From NCBI GenBank assembly GCA_022453515.1, contig JAJNNY010000009.1, forward strand, positions 744,001 through 808,000: 64,000 nt of DNA, written 5' to 3'. The first letter of the stretch is position 1. Every line of letters starts with the position of its first letter. Positions 22,171 through 33,989 of this stretch are shown one piece after another. The stretch is from Astrocystis sublimbata (lineage: Eukaryota; Ascomycota; Sordariomycetes; Xylariales; Xylariaceae). Made by a program: the position numbers and the translations under genes. Under the pieces are notes generated by a model. The model was not told the DNA's origin. It saw nothing but the letters and a program-made list of their open reading frames with translations, and did not search any database.

Positions 22171-23864
22171 GGGGCAAGGTGGCTCGGCCAGAAAATGTCT
22201 ACATATGTATATAGATACACAATATACCCTCGAACTTGATGAATGAAAAATCTTCCTTGAATTTCATATAGTCCCTATGCCCGATATGCGCCGAAGTCCA
22301 TCTGTCATGGTTCCATGTAAGATGGATGTATTCGATATCGTGGTATGAGCGTAACGTGGTATGCCACGACACTGTCTGAATCATCTCACTTGATCATTTC
22401 CCCTTATTGCCAGAAACGAATGCTTTGGCCTTGGTAATGGTATATGTGAGGTGAAAGCGGAAATTACATGGTCGCTCTTCGGGCGCATAAGCTTAAAACT
22501 CGACTGTTCGCTCATTGGCTACCATCGTTGATGTAGGAGCAGATTGTGCATAATGTGATGTGAGTGCGAGGTATAATACCAGAGCTATGGTTCATGGGAT
22601 GTACCTGGTAGTACATCGCAGGTAGTATCCCGAGTCGTTATATTACGCATCTCATCTCCCTTTCCAGAAATAGATCTCAAAGGCAGATAGGTATTTCTCC
22701 ACACCTGCCGGCACATGCCGACCAACTTACCGGTAGAGCAGAAAGAGATCAAGCCAAGACACGGGGGGCGTTCAGGGTAAAGTTGCGGCATCGAGCTCCA
22801 CTTCGCCCGTTCCGAGCTCTTTCGCCAAGCTGTCTCGGCTGTGTCAGTTTCACGGGTAGGCCGTTGATAGTTGATAGGCGGTATTCAGAGTTCGATTCGA
22901 TCACGGTAAGATCCTGGCCATTCTAGCCGTTGCATTGAAGAGACAACCAGCACGCTGGTATAATAGCATGGAAATAGGTATGTCAATGCGGAGTTAACTC
23001 GGGCACAATTTAATTCACAGGCTAATAATAAATAGGATATGCTGAGGATTTTTCACATACTAGGTACCTGAACGAGACAAGGACGGAGAACTTTGCAGCA
23101 TCCGATCGTAAGAACTCCAATAGGAGAATATCTAGGACTTTTTTTTTTTTTTTTTTTTCAATCTTGATTGACTGGGGTAGTTTTTGCATACCTAGGAGGT
23201 AGGTAACCGAGCTAATAATCCTTGGGGGCTTACCACTCTCGTACTATACCACCTTCCCGATTAGATTCTGCGTCTACGTCCAAAATGTCCAGGACAAGTC
23301 CAGAACACACTTTTGTAAATGAGCCCTTGACCTTGACCCTAGTAAGTTTCCCAAGGGTGAGTCATGATTGTAACTTGCCCTATTTTGCATGTCCTTGCTC
23401 TTCAGCTCCTGGTATTAGCATTGTTGCAAGATGTCATGGGTATCATGTCGATTGTTCTGTTTTCTTTTTCCTTCGTACATTGACGAATTGAGCATTGGAA
23501 GACGAAGGCGAACAATAACTATCTATCACTGCGACAAGGCCACGAAAAAGCTCATACCAAGCCACTAATATCACAAGCAAGTGGGAGCGAATAGGTAGTT
23601 GAGAGAACATACGATGGGGACATGCCCATCTGTAGTTGCTGCCGCTAATTAGAAAATTAAAAGTAATAATATACAACTTGGAATCGTATTGAATAAAACA
23701 TAGAAAATGTCATCGCCTTGGAGACCCAGATACCTACCAAACGCCGCGCTTTCCATCCTGAGACCTCACTTAATGTATTGTAACGATAGCATGAAGAGCC
23801 GTAAACAACGCCATAGATAAGTCATAATCATCAGAGTCCACACACCTGGGACCATCCTTCTCTG
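22171..23864. other. Intergenic region between chitinase and amidoligase genes
   Basis: The two genes converge here, so both 3' ends fall in this stretch. No coding frame is supported. There is a T homopolymer at 23139-23158 and a partial CCTAGG motif next to it. Confidence 0.6.
23139..23158. repeat. T homopolymer (about 20 nt)
   Basis: An uninterrupted run of about 20 thymines in non-coding DNA. A poly(A) scar of a retroposed sequence is possible, but no adjacent coding relic was found. Confidence 0.85.
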
Positions 23865-26796
23865 CTACCTCGGCGGCCCGAGTATTCGCTCCCTTTCCCT
23901 CACCTTTGCCGCTTCGGCAAACAAGCACATGTCCTCGAGCAGGTCGCAGACGTCGTATATAGTCCCGTCACGGTGCTTGTTTCTGTTACTATGTCTCCGC
24001 CTCTCTTCCTCGCGCGCGACTCTCTCGACAACGGTGATGAAATCGAGCACGCTCGCGTCGCGGCAGAAGCGGAGGATGCCGACGCAGATGCTCGCCCAGC
24101 AGGTGATCCAGTCTGGGTCGAGGGAGCCGCCCGATTCGCGGAACTCGATAGTGCGCCTCCAGCCATCCAACTTCAAGGAATCCAACTCGTAGGCCGTGAA
24201 GTTGTAATTGGGGCGCTGGCTGGGAGTCCGTGACACAAATAGCTCGCCTACCGCAGCCCCGGAGTCGACACCCAGCAGAGTGGCAAGCCCACTGCGGGTG
24301 TCGGTCGTGACGTGCGGGCAATTTGGTCCATCGCATCCCTCCCCTCGCGGGTGTGTCTCTTCCGGATCGGAAGGACCGCCGCGGTACGGTAGCCATGAGA
24401 TTCGATTCCACTGTGCCTCTCCAAAACGTTTGGATAGCGTTATCCTCTGGATATAATCGTATGGGAGCGAGTAAATGTCGTGGGGTTCGAGTTTAGGACC
24501 ACGGCTGATTCTGCCGCTGCTTTGATGTCCCCCAGGCGCTTCGTGGTCTCTACTTCTGTGGTCTGCTTCGTCATCTTTGGAGTCATCTTCCTCTTGGATG
24601 GAATCCTTCTGTGGCGCCATGTAGGCCTCGAAAGCTGGCGGGTTAAATGCGCCTCCGCTATCAGAGGAATCACTGAGCGAAGTAAAGGAGCTGCTTACGG
24701 AAGGTGCATCACTGGTGGCTGGCTTGGGGAACACAAACGCCATGGGATCACCGTCATTATTCTCGGCGCTATGGGCGTTGGAATCAGCCGAGCTAGGCGT
24801 GCTTGGAACCCTGAATGTCTTACCAGGTGAAGCACCACCGTTGTCAGCAATGTTACCTACGGATGAGGTAGAGTTGAGTGTACCGGAAGTCTGGAACATA
24901 TGTTGGTTTGGGTTTGCCGCTTTCAAGACCGACGATGAAGGCGTGTTAAAGCCACTGTTGGTACTACTAGACAATGGCCTATCTGACCCCCAACTGTCTG
25001 TGAACATGTCTTGTATATCATCTGAGTCCTCGAAATGAAAGTTGTACTGCTCCATGAGCCGGTCTCGCGTTTCGTAGCAACCCCGTTTGATTGCGTCTTT
25101 ATCGGAAAGAATAGCATCATTCTCCTCGTCCTCGTCCTCTTCCTCATCATCAGCATCCTCGTCCTCGTCCTCGTGCTTGCTTGCGTCGTCCCAGGTGTCC
25201 TCATCATGTTGCTCAGCACGTCTCTCGCCATCGTCTTCTTGGATTGAGGCCAGCGTCTCCAGATTATCGATGATATCACGGACATTGGTCTGGTTTAGCG
25301 TTTTCGGGCAAGGGTGATTTAGCTGGTAACCCAAAGGCGCGTCTTTTAAGCTGAACTCATTTCTGTCGGCGTTCCAATCCCACGTACTACGGGATATCTC
25401 AATAAAAGGCGCGCATGCGACGATCAGCTGGTAATATTGCTCATCGGATAGAGAATTTGGTTTGTCGTGGCCAAATATATGCTCACACATGACGAGGATT
25501 AATAACTCGTACCGCTCATGTTTGTCGAGGACTTGGGGGTCATCAACACCGAATCTCTTCCAACACTACAACTATCGGAGTCAGCAATTGACATTAAGGG
25601 AGGAGTCCAGATGCCGCTTGGGACAAAGCTTGCAACTGAGACATGCCAGGGAAGGTTATTGAAAGAGTCCAATGGTTACATACAGCATCGATGAAGACCG
25701 ACTCTTCCATGAGTCGTAGTAGATAACGATAATGAGAGCCGCCCTCGTGATCATCAAAGTAGTCGTCAACCAACGACGATGAAGATGATAACACACTAGG
25801 TGGGCGGGACACGTCATTTTCTTCACTTCCCTCGCTAAGCTCTGGTGTCGAGGGCCTTTCGCCCAACGTGATATGTGGACCATCCCTGACGCGTTCATTG
25901 GCATGTGTTTGCCACTTTGTTAAGCCCTTGTTCTTTCTCCCTCCAAAATCCTTCTCTTCTCTGGAGCGATCAGACCACGGAAGGACCGGTAAGTACTCCC
26001 GAGTAGGATTAACCAAGGGTGGTCGTATATCCCTTCTGAAAAGCGCCGCCGAAGCCCCCTGGGGCATATTCTCATCTAAAGGTATCGTCGGGTCCAGTCG
26101 CGCCAGCCGGCTCACATAGCGAAGGCTGGGAGCCCACTCACTAATCCGTCGCCAGGGAGCATGCAGTCTCGAGAGCATCGGGTCGGCGGCGTAAAAGAAT
26201 GCGCCGGCTCGCTTGAGAGTTTGGGCACTGAAGTAACGAGGGCCGTTCGCGACATGGACGTGCAGGCCGCATGTGTCGTTCACCCGCACTCTGTAACTCG
26301 ATTTCATTAGATTTACAACGTAGCGGATCTCGTCATAGGCACGTGACCCGTCCCAGCATGCCGGGCTTCGTAGTTCGAGACCTAGCCACCTATAACTACC
26401 TGGCTTACCTCGTGAAAGCTCTGCTTCCTCACCTCTGGCGCCGACCGTAACATCAGTCGCAACGTCCCATTGGTCAACGCCCTGGAGATGATCAGGTACG
26501 TCCTCGGTGGCGGGCACCGGCCCTGGCGCATTAACACGTATCCCGTGGGTACGGAGTGTATTTCGAATATGCTCCTTGGCAATTTCTTTGGCCATTCTCG
26601 CTCGGTCGACTGCGTTGTTTTCATCAGTGTTAGTGACAGCGACGCGTAGGATTGGGGCGAGGACTTTGCTGTGTAAATCGTCTGGGTCGGGTTCGGATGT
26701 GTACAGGTATGCAACAAGCATCTCGAGTTCGATGCCGTGACTTAGGCGTGTCCCGACGGGCACGGTAAATGTCTTGATCTGTGGGCTGGACATCAT
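23865..26796 (-). CDS. Putative amidoligase with acidic/serine-rich insert (937 aa)
   Basis: Two exons, 26796-25684 and 25565-23865, join in phase 0 across a 118-nt GTATGT..GTAG intron; the predicted product is 937 aa. The N-terminal part has the hallmarks of the fungal amidoligase family (Amidoligase_2, a COOH-NH2 ligase fold related to glutamine synthetase): GIELEMLV near residue 20, WDVATDVTV near 110, GLELRSPACW near 140 and the His motif CGLHVHV near 180. The second exon holds a C-terminal half with RRTIEFRESGGSLD and a following Trp-rich helix, which also resembles the family. Between them lie several hundred residues of low complexity, including an acidic run with over 20 Asp/Glu and Ser/Thr-rich tracts. 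Family members are predicted to form amide bonds on peptides or metabolites, but fungal substrates are unknown to me. No signal peptide is seen, so a cytoplasmic or nuclear place is likely. Starting at 26793 instead would remove one Met. Confidence 0.8.
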
Positions 26797-27590
26797 TCTG
26801 ACTGTATCTGATGATGTCGCTGATTAAGTAGGTAGATACCTAGGTTTGGGGAGGCTGCTGAATAACAGTATGAGGAATAATAGTTTCGTGCGTTTTCCCT
26901 TGTTGATGCTTGTTTTCGACTGGTGCTTCTTGCTACAATGTAATACTAATGGCGCAATCGGTACAATTCATCTCAAGTAGGTAATAGCCTGGTCAGTCAT
27001 CTCAGCGAAGGAGAGGGTCCTTACCTGATAACGTTCTAGCGGTTCTGAAAGGGTCATGTTCACAATGCTTTGAACCGCATTGTGCCATCAAGCCGACAAT
27101 CCCATCCGAAAGAGCTACTACAAGAATGCTCGCTAGAACCGCAGAGCAGACCCTGTATCAAAGCACGAACAAAAGGCGATGTAAATTTCATCTTTTTCAC
27201 AAAATCGATTATCTGCTCGTTGAAATCGTTGGAATCTTTTGAAACTCATAAAACTGGTATCACGCACCGTGAGCTCCTCCTCGGAATGCGCAGCTGGCCC
27301 GGACAAGAGATTGTTCGAAAGGCCGTAAAAGATTTAAGAAAAAAAAAAGAGCAGTCTACTAAATTCTTGCTCCCCTCATCTCACACCGTGCAACAACGTC
27401 TTTCATACACCTCAAGCGTCCGAATCGGAAGCTCCGAGGAAACATTAAGGTATCGAATTACTCCATAACATACGCCCAGTCGAGTGTTCGCCTGATATCT
27501 GTCGCCTGATATTCTCATGCGACCAGTTTCCTTCGCTTCATCCAATGGCGTCCTCAACCCATCAACTTGGTACAGAAACAATGCTCCACT
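26797..27590. other. Intergenic region upstream of the amidoligase gene
   Basis: It holds the amidoligase promoter (right of 26796) and the 3' end of the gene at 27591. A + strand frame at 27070-27468 (132 codons) has no family signature and looks fortuitous. No RNA gene was seen. Confidence 0.55.
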
Positions 27591-28435
27591 CTAGAGTGCG
27601 TAGGCGAGAAGGCCGAGTGCTACGGCGGCAGCACCGTTGCCAACGTGGGCCACAAAGGCGGTAGGGGCAGCAGCAGCTCCTTGGGAGGACGAAGTTTCCG
27701 GTTCAGTGGTCGGTGTCGGAGTTGCCGAGGCAGATGAGCTGGAGCTGGTGGTAACACTCACGGCACCCTCGCCCTTGTGGTCCTGGGCGTTCTCGGTGCC
27801 ACACTTGTCATGGAAGGTTGCAGTGCAGTTCTTTTGACCGTTGGCATTGTTCTCGTTCTTGGTAATGCAATCGTCATTGAGTTTTGTGCAAACAAACTAA
27901 TTAGAGGGAAAAAAACAAAGGTTAGCGCTACAGCACTTGGTATGCGGGCTGCCGGTGACGGTTGAGGAGCATACCCAGGGTACTGTGTTCATGAACTTGT
28001 TCATATCAGGGTAGCCATTGCCTGCACACTCGCACTTGAAGTCGAGGGAATCCTAGAGAGATGGAGCATGGCGTTAGCCAACAGATCGCAAGTTTGCGCA
28101 GGGGAGCAGCGGGACACGAACGGTGTCGCAGTTGTTGACGAGAGCCGTGCCACACAGCGTGTTGCAGACGTTGGACTGGCTACCACACCATTGCGCTAGA
28201 TTCTGTAAGTCAGCACCAGTATGCGATATATATAAGAGAGAGAAAAAAGAAGAAAAAAAGGACTGGCGCAGATCACTCGAGGTAGATCACAAGTCGGGAT
28301 AGGAAATGGCGGCGTACATTTCATCAGCGGGTCCACAGACTCGGGGTCGACGGTCCAGGTAGAGTTGGAGTTGGCCTGGGCAGAGACCAGCGTGAAGGCG
28401 GAGAGCGCCAGCAGGGCTACTCGGTCGGCAAACAT
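27591..28435 (-). CDS. GPI-anchored cysteine-rich secreted protein, DUF7707-like (191 aa)
   Basis: Four exons on the minus strand, 28435-28318, 28195-28122, 28052-27975 and 27896-27591, join with consistent phases (1, 0, 0) across introns of 122, 69 and 78 nt. The product is 191 aa. A signal peptide covers about residues 1-19 (MFADRVALLALSAFTLVSAQ). Next comes the WTVDPESVD opening and a Cys-rich domain with QWCGSQSNVCNTLC and KCECAGNGYPDMNKFMNTVP, which fits the DUF7707 family of fungal surface proteins. The C-terminal third is a Ser/Thr/Pro stalk, and the end is a small-residue and hydrophobic tail (GAAAVALGLLAYAL) typical of GPI attachment. It should sit on the plasma membrane or in the wall; no biochemical role is known to me. 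An upstream in-frame ATG at 28573 is disfavoured because it would bury the signal peptide. Confidence 0.85.
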
Positions 28436-31400
28436 TGTCGCGTGAGATGGAGAGCTGGACAGGCTGATACTCGTGATGGTGATGCAGAGGAAGGCGAGGT
28501 AAGATAGGGTAAAAGATACAGTCCTATTCGGTGTTCGCGCAGTGCCGGATGCAGAGGACAAAGGGCGGGCCACCAGTGCCGGGTGCCTTGTAACAACAGT
28601 GTCACGCTATGCCGGGTGAGGATGACCAGATATATTTAGGAGATGCAGTGCTACGGAAACCCGAAAGCAGAATGTGGCTACGGAGAGAAACAGGAGGGAG
28701 AGGAAGAAGAAGATTGAGGTGGTTGAGGTGGTGCGGTAGGTAGGAGGAGGGAAGGGCGCGTGCGAGGTCTTAGACTTCAGAGGTAAGTACGAGTAGGAAG
28801 GCACGCAGCAGCAAGTTGCTTGATTTTGAGTGTTTTGAGTTGACCAAAACAACCGGCGTCCGGGAGCGCTGGAGGTACATGCATGCATTAGCGCAACAAG
28901 GTATGTTGCCGAAATAGGTATAATGAGATAGCTACCAAGCTAGACTCGGGCTAGCATCTGGTCTGGTCTAAGCCGAGACAAGATTAGTGCCTTTGAAGAC
29001 GGATATGTTATGGGCTCCGCTAGGTACCTTGAGTATTGTACAGAGTACATGTACGTAGAAACACTCCATGCTTATTTGTTTGAGTATTTAGAATGAGCAA
29101 CAGCAGGGAGTCTCGTGACATGTGAACTAACCTACAGCTAGCACATATTAATACCTAAATGTACCCTGCGATGCTGCTGTGCTCCAGGTGGCGTGGGCAC
29201 TTACACGTACATATAGTATCAACGTGGGTAGCGAAGCTCGACTCTGGCTCACCATTGGCGACAATTTCGACAGGGATGCGCAGGTCTTGGCCGAGATCTT
29301 GGCCGAGATCCTAGTCGCTCTCGGCTTAGAAGCTACTAATCTGCCCAGGCCTTCACTACTTGGGTAGGTACAGCATCTAGAGGCAGCTAATGCGTCTCGG
29401 CTACGAGTACTCGTACCTTGGACGAAGCAGACAATCATATACAGGGTGTGCGTAGTACTTGAGGCCAACCTCGCCAACCTAGCATGTGTACCCAATAAAT
29501 GGTTGGTCCCTAGGCGGTGAGATCAGACCAGTAAATCGTTACTGAATTCGCAGCAAAGGAGTTCAGTATCGTGAGGTCCTGGTAGTAAATGCGCCGAGGC
29601 GAGGGAGTCTCTCTGCATGCTTGCGCGCGCTAGCTGCCACCATGCGATAAGTTGATAGTTGTAATTTGCTACTGATTGCTACTATAGTTCCTCATCTCTT
29701 GGATAAAAACAACCTTAACTCGTAGTAAATTTGATACCCCAGATTACCTAGTTAGCTGGGTACTCAGGCATGTACCAAGGATAAACTGATGATGGGTTGG
29801 GCAATTGGTATTCTTATGCTCCGAGCTTCCCGTGGGGCAGAGGGAGCATACAAGATATTTATTTCCGAGGCACATAAGTGGATGACAAGGTGAAGTCAGT
29901 ATCTGCTACAGTGTGAATAGCTACCTAGAATGCTAGGTAGGGTACTACAATTATGGCAATTATGGCGAGTGCCATGCATATCCGTTGAACGGATGGCATT
30001 TTGCCTGGCAGGCCATCATAGCAATTCTGGTGATATCCACTCGATAAGTGTAAGTACTCTCACTACTGTATACTAGTACTATATCTACCTCGTAGGAGTG
30101 GCTGTGGTGTAAGTGTAAGTTTGCGTTCACACGTTTATCGATCCACATAATTGCTGTTGGCTTGTCATTGGCCCAACTACTACGTACTACTACAGCATTT
30201 GGCAGCATGAGCAACCTGGCGAGGGCCCATGGTTGATTGCACTAACTTCCATGGATGGATGGATGGCTGAATGATGGATGGGGGTTCGGGATGGGCTCTC
30301 ACATCTGCATGGCGCTTAGCACCCTCGGCACCCCACGCCCGCCACGTTGGAGCGACAGTCTTCAGTGGCTGGCCTGCAAGTTGCACGCACAAAAAGGCTC
30401 ATGCCGTTTCACCCGGAGGAGTGAGGTCTCATCTTACCTTATCTTATTTCGGCGTGCACTTAACAGACGCCAGCGCTTGGTAGCTCGGCGAGCTAGGCTA
30501 GGATAAGAAGAAAGAGAATTAATACGAAGTTCCAATGCCATCATAAATGATCACTTACCGCCTAGGTTGGGTCACATGCCCACGAGAATAACTCTGGCCC
30601 GTCTGGGTCCTCCCTCAGGTCCCTCATGTCATACAAGCACTGGGTTCTTGCGCTTGCTACTGTACCTTGGATGTTCTGGAACACACTCGAAACGCCGCAG
30701 CCTGAGGTTATAAGTCAAGATATCGCGAGGTGGCTATCCACATAGATAGTGAGCTCGGGTACTAGTACATGTCACGTCCCATGCAGCAACAAGGTTGCCG
30801 CCTTGCTTGCTTAATAGCGGAACCCTGCCTGCCAGCATGCTTGCTGTACGAGTATGTGTACGATGATTTCTAGACAAACCCGTCAATCTTGCGTCTTCTG
30901 TTGATTTCCCCAAGGGCTATTACAACGTCACTCTTACCAAGGGATAAACATATGTACGCGATAATTACCTCTTGTATGCAAGATCGCGCATGCCGTCCAG
31001 TACTTTAGTTCTAGGTCGAGCAATGGTACATTTGCTATTTTACCAAACACTTCAACCACCTATTGTCGCATACATGATCTCTATCCAAGCTACTGGCGCT
31101 AGAATGGTAACGTGTACATAGGTTCTAGACAAGCAAGTACGCGAATACACACGACGAGCCAGTAATTGGCAGGACTATCGCAGTCTTCGCGGACCCCTAC
31201 AGTATTAGTGCTATGAGCTATGACGATTGCTGTGGTTTCGGTTCGGCTCTCGCAATGTCTGCCGGATCTACAGTACGGTTCCTAAATCATCATGCATATA
31301 AAGAATTAGACCAATTGATCATTGAACCCTCAATACTAGCACATACGCATGTAGTAATGACTATGACAATCGTGGGCCTTAGCCAAGACTTTCGCACTAC

Positions 31401-31873
31401 CATCCAATTTGTAAAGAATTGCCTATTCGAGATAAAACACAATACGCCTGTCCTCCTCGTAGCACATAGAGAATCCTTTCAGTCAGCATTTGCTTTATCT
31501 CGATACTAGTTGGGATTTGTGTTATTACTTCAAAGCATCAGCACAAGACAACTATCCGTGAGAACTATACTATTGTGATTTACCACAATCCCTTTATTTT
31601 CAATATGCACCAAAGGAAGGGCACATTTACTCTCTTGAACCAAGAACTTCAACTATATAAGGTCTGCCCACCACCTGTTATTCTAGAGCTCCGATTCGGG
31701 ATCAGAGAAACCACAGCAACCACAGTAACCACAACAGCCACAGCAACCATAACCAAAAAAAAAAAAAAAAAAAAAAACACTTGCATCTTTTGCCACATTT
31801 TCACTTCCGATTAATTCGAAGCCTCTTGAATTTTTCTCAATCTCTTACTACTGACTTCTACAGCTCTAGCATC
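28436..31873. other. 3.4-kb gene-free region
   Basis: The left end is the promoter of the GPI-protein gene. The rest has only short frames without family signatures. A 12-nt direct repeat (CTTGGCCGAGAT twice) lies near 29284-29308. At the right end a run of ACAGCAACC-like units (about 31711-31750) leads into an A homopolymer about 100 nt before the kinesin start. No tRNA was seen. Confidence 0.5.
31755..31777. repeat. A homopolymer (about 23 nt) in the kinesin leader
   Basis: An uninterrupted run of about 23 adenines about 100 nt upstream of the start codon at 31874. If transcribed, it would lie in the 5' untranslated leader. Confidence 0.85.
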
Positions 31874-33989
31874 ATGTCCGACATAATTGCGGCTAAACTT
31901 GACAGCCTTGACGCACTGGTGCGTTCTCTCCATGTTGAAAAGCCGCCCAATACACTTCTGGATGTTTTATCTCCCTTAATTGTCGACCATGCAGATGATC
32001 TGAAAGAGCATCTTGATCAATTTCTTGCTGCAATCGACGAGGCAAAGCACGCAGATGAGAATTTCGAGAGCTCTGTTCATTTGATCTCTACACAGGTTGA
32101 AGGACGCTACCGATCTCTAGCACAGGATCTTGCCAGCCTCCTTGGCAATCCAAACATTGGAGACCTCAGGGACATTACCCAGGAAGAATTTGAGAAACAG
32201 GTGGCCATCCTTCAAGACACTAATTCGACATTATTGTCCGCTGTGACTCGACTTCAGGTATCGAGCGATGTTCGAGATATTGTTCATAAGGAGAAGATGG
32301 AAGAAGAAGTAGAGTAAGTTCATTTCAGTCCTTTCTTCCCCGATCAGGCAAAAGTTGTGCTCATAAATGCGGCATGGTTATGCATGCGCTCGAGACACCT
32401 ATTGATCAGCCAACACTTCCCCAAAGATGGCAGATGCTAACTCTTTTTCTCTAACAGATCCCTTACGAAAGACGCTGAAATCCAAGCTCTCCGGATACAG
32501 GTACAGCAGTTGCAGCAGTCGCACATTTCACAAGAAGACAACCCATCACAGATTGATACGGGCGGCAGTCCTCAAGATGAACAGTGGCAAGCTCAGCTAC
32601 AACTGAAAGACTCGGAAATCGCAGCTGAGAAAGCGAAGTCAAAGAACGTTGAAGAAAAGTATCAAATTCTACACCATGACTATATTGAGATCCAGGAACG
32701 GCTAGCTGATGTAACCGGCAGCATACGAGCCATGTTACGTATTAAACCAAGCAGCGATGAAGACTTGATTGAATTCGAGAATCTTTACCCCCTAGCAAGT
32801 CCTTGGACCGCGCTAAAGGTTGATGATAAAGTCCACCGCTTCAAGCGTGTGTTCGGCATGGATAATACAAACACCGACATCTGCATGGAGGTTGCCGATC
32901 TCGCGGACTCTGCCATGGCAGGGAGGACATGTACAGTGTTGGCATACGGCGCGACAGGTTAGTATTTTTTTTCTTAATATTTGATTCCCCAATTCGGCAA
33001 AAGTTCTGCTGTCGACTGCTGCATGATTTACACAGACACTTGATTCATGAGTCATAACTTCCTCAAGACGGTAGATGCTAACTCTTCTTCTCTTAACAGG
33101 AACCGGAAAATCTTACACTTTCCTATCTGAAGACGGCCTCATACCGAGCTATATCAGACGACTTTACCAAATCGCAGAAAAGCAAAGCGGTCAATTCGAG
33201 TATAAGTTTGAAATAACTGCCGTTGAAATATATCTGAACAAGCTTTATGATCTTCAGGCGTCCGAAGACGGAGAGAAGGTCGAGTTAGACTTGAGGGATG
33301 AACTCACTGTCAAAGCACCCGACTCTAAGGAATCGGCAATGGATTTATTGAACAAGGTTGTGAACAAACGAGAGGTCCAGGAAACACGGCAAAATGCAAA
33401 CAGCTCGAGGTCCCATTTTATATGCGGAATCAAGATTTCCAAATCACCTGTAAACAACCCAGCTAAGGTGACTAAAGGGGAAGTCCGATTTCTGGATCTG
33501 GCAGGCAGTGAACGTGTTGGACAAAATGCGAAATCGAGCAGTTCAGACGATAAACAAGCTAATCTCGTTCAGGCTCAAGGAAAAGACATTAACAATTCTT
33601 TGTTAGATCTAAGTCAAGGGATCAGAGACTTTGCAAGGACTAAGCCAAATGGTTTTCATCCAACACACAGCCTCGGCAAGTACATTAAGGCTACGCTAAC
33701 CCCCGGAGCACGTATATTACTGGTTGGTACAGTCTCACCGCTGGTCCGGGACAAAAATGAGACCTGCAATACTCTAAGATGGGTCACGGAGTGCACATCA
33801 AAGCCTGCATTAAAACCTACACAGCCCACGCCCGCGAAACAAGCTGGTAGAGTTCCTCCAACTCCGCCTTCGAGCGGCGGGCAACAACAACAGCAGCGAA
33901 CAAGAGGAAACTCAGTCAGAACCAACCCGTCGGTAAGAACCCCTACAAGGCCTTTTCCTACTACTCCTCTCGGCAAAACCAGGAGATAA
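31874..33989 (+). CDS. Divergent C-terminal-motor kinesin (kinesin-14-like, 609 aa)
   Basis: Exons 31874-32313, 32458-32957 and 33100-33989 join with phases 2 and 1 to give 609 aa. The N-terminal part, about 300 residues, is helical and charged, with coiled coil around 145-240. The motor is at the C-terminal end, preceded by a neck-like VTGSIRAMLRIKP, as in kinesin-14 (Kar3/KlpA). The P-loop YGATGTGKSYT is completed across the second intron. Switch I (NANSSRSH) and switch II (DLAGSER) are intact, so ATP hydrolysis is possible. The later microtubule-binding part is aberrant: the usual RNSKLT segment is replaced by HSLGKYIKATLTP and the final ETLNTLRFA-type helix by ETCNTLRWV. A Pro/Gln/Arg-rich tail follows. 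Kinesin-14s move to microtubule minus ends in spindles and nuclear fusion; this copy may be a fast-evolving paralogue. The two introns resemble one another (separate entries). Confidence 0.82.
32314..32457 (+). repeat. Kinesin intron 1, introner-like copy A
   Basis: This 144-nt intron (GTAAGT..AACAG) shares long stretches with intron 2 of the same gene. GGCAAAAGTT lies at 32347, and the final part runs through CAGATGCTAACTCTTTTTCT to the acceptor. GCTAAC is the likely branch point. Confidence 0.75.
32958..33099 (+). repeat. Kinesin intron 2, introner-like copy B
   Basis: This 142-nt intron (GTTAGT..AACAG) matches intron 1 in length and in several blocks: TTCCCC followed by GGCAAAAGTT (32996), a GACAC block, and the 3' end TAGATGCTAACTCTTCTTCT before the acceptor. 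It interrupts the Gly codon inside the P-loop. Confidence 0.75.

Noticed and set aside
22880..22915. GAGTTCGATTCGATC resembling a tRNA T loop
   Set aside because: No cloverleaf could be drawn with the upstream 60-70 nt.
27070..27468. 132-codon plus-strand frame between the amidoligase and GPI-protein genes
   Set aside because: No motifs; it lies in the promoter of the amidoligase gene and has no introns or start context of note.
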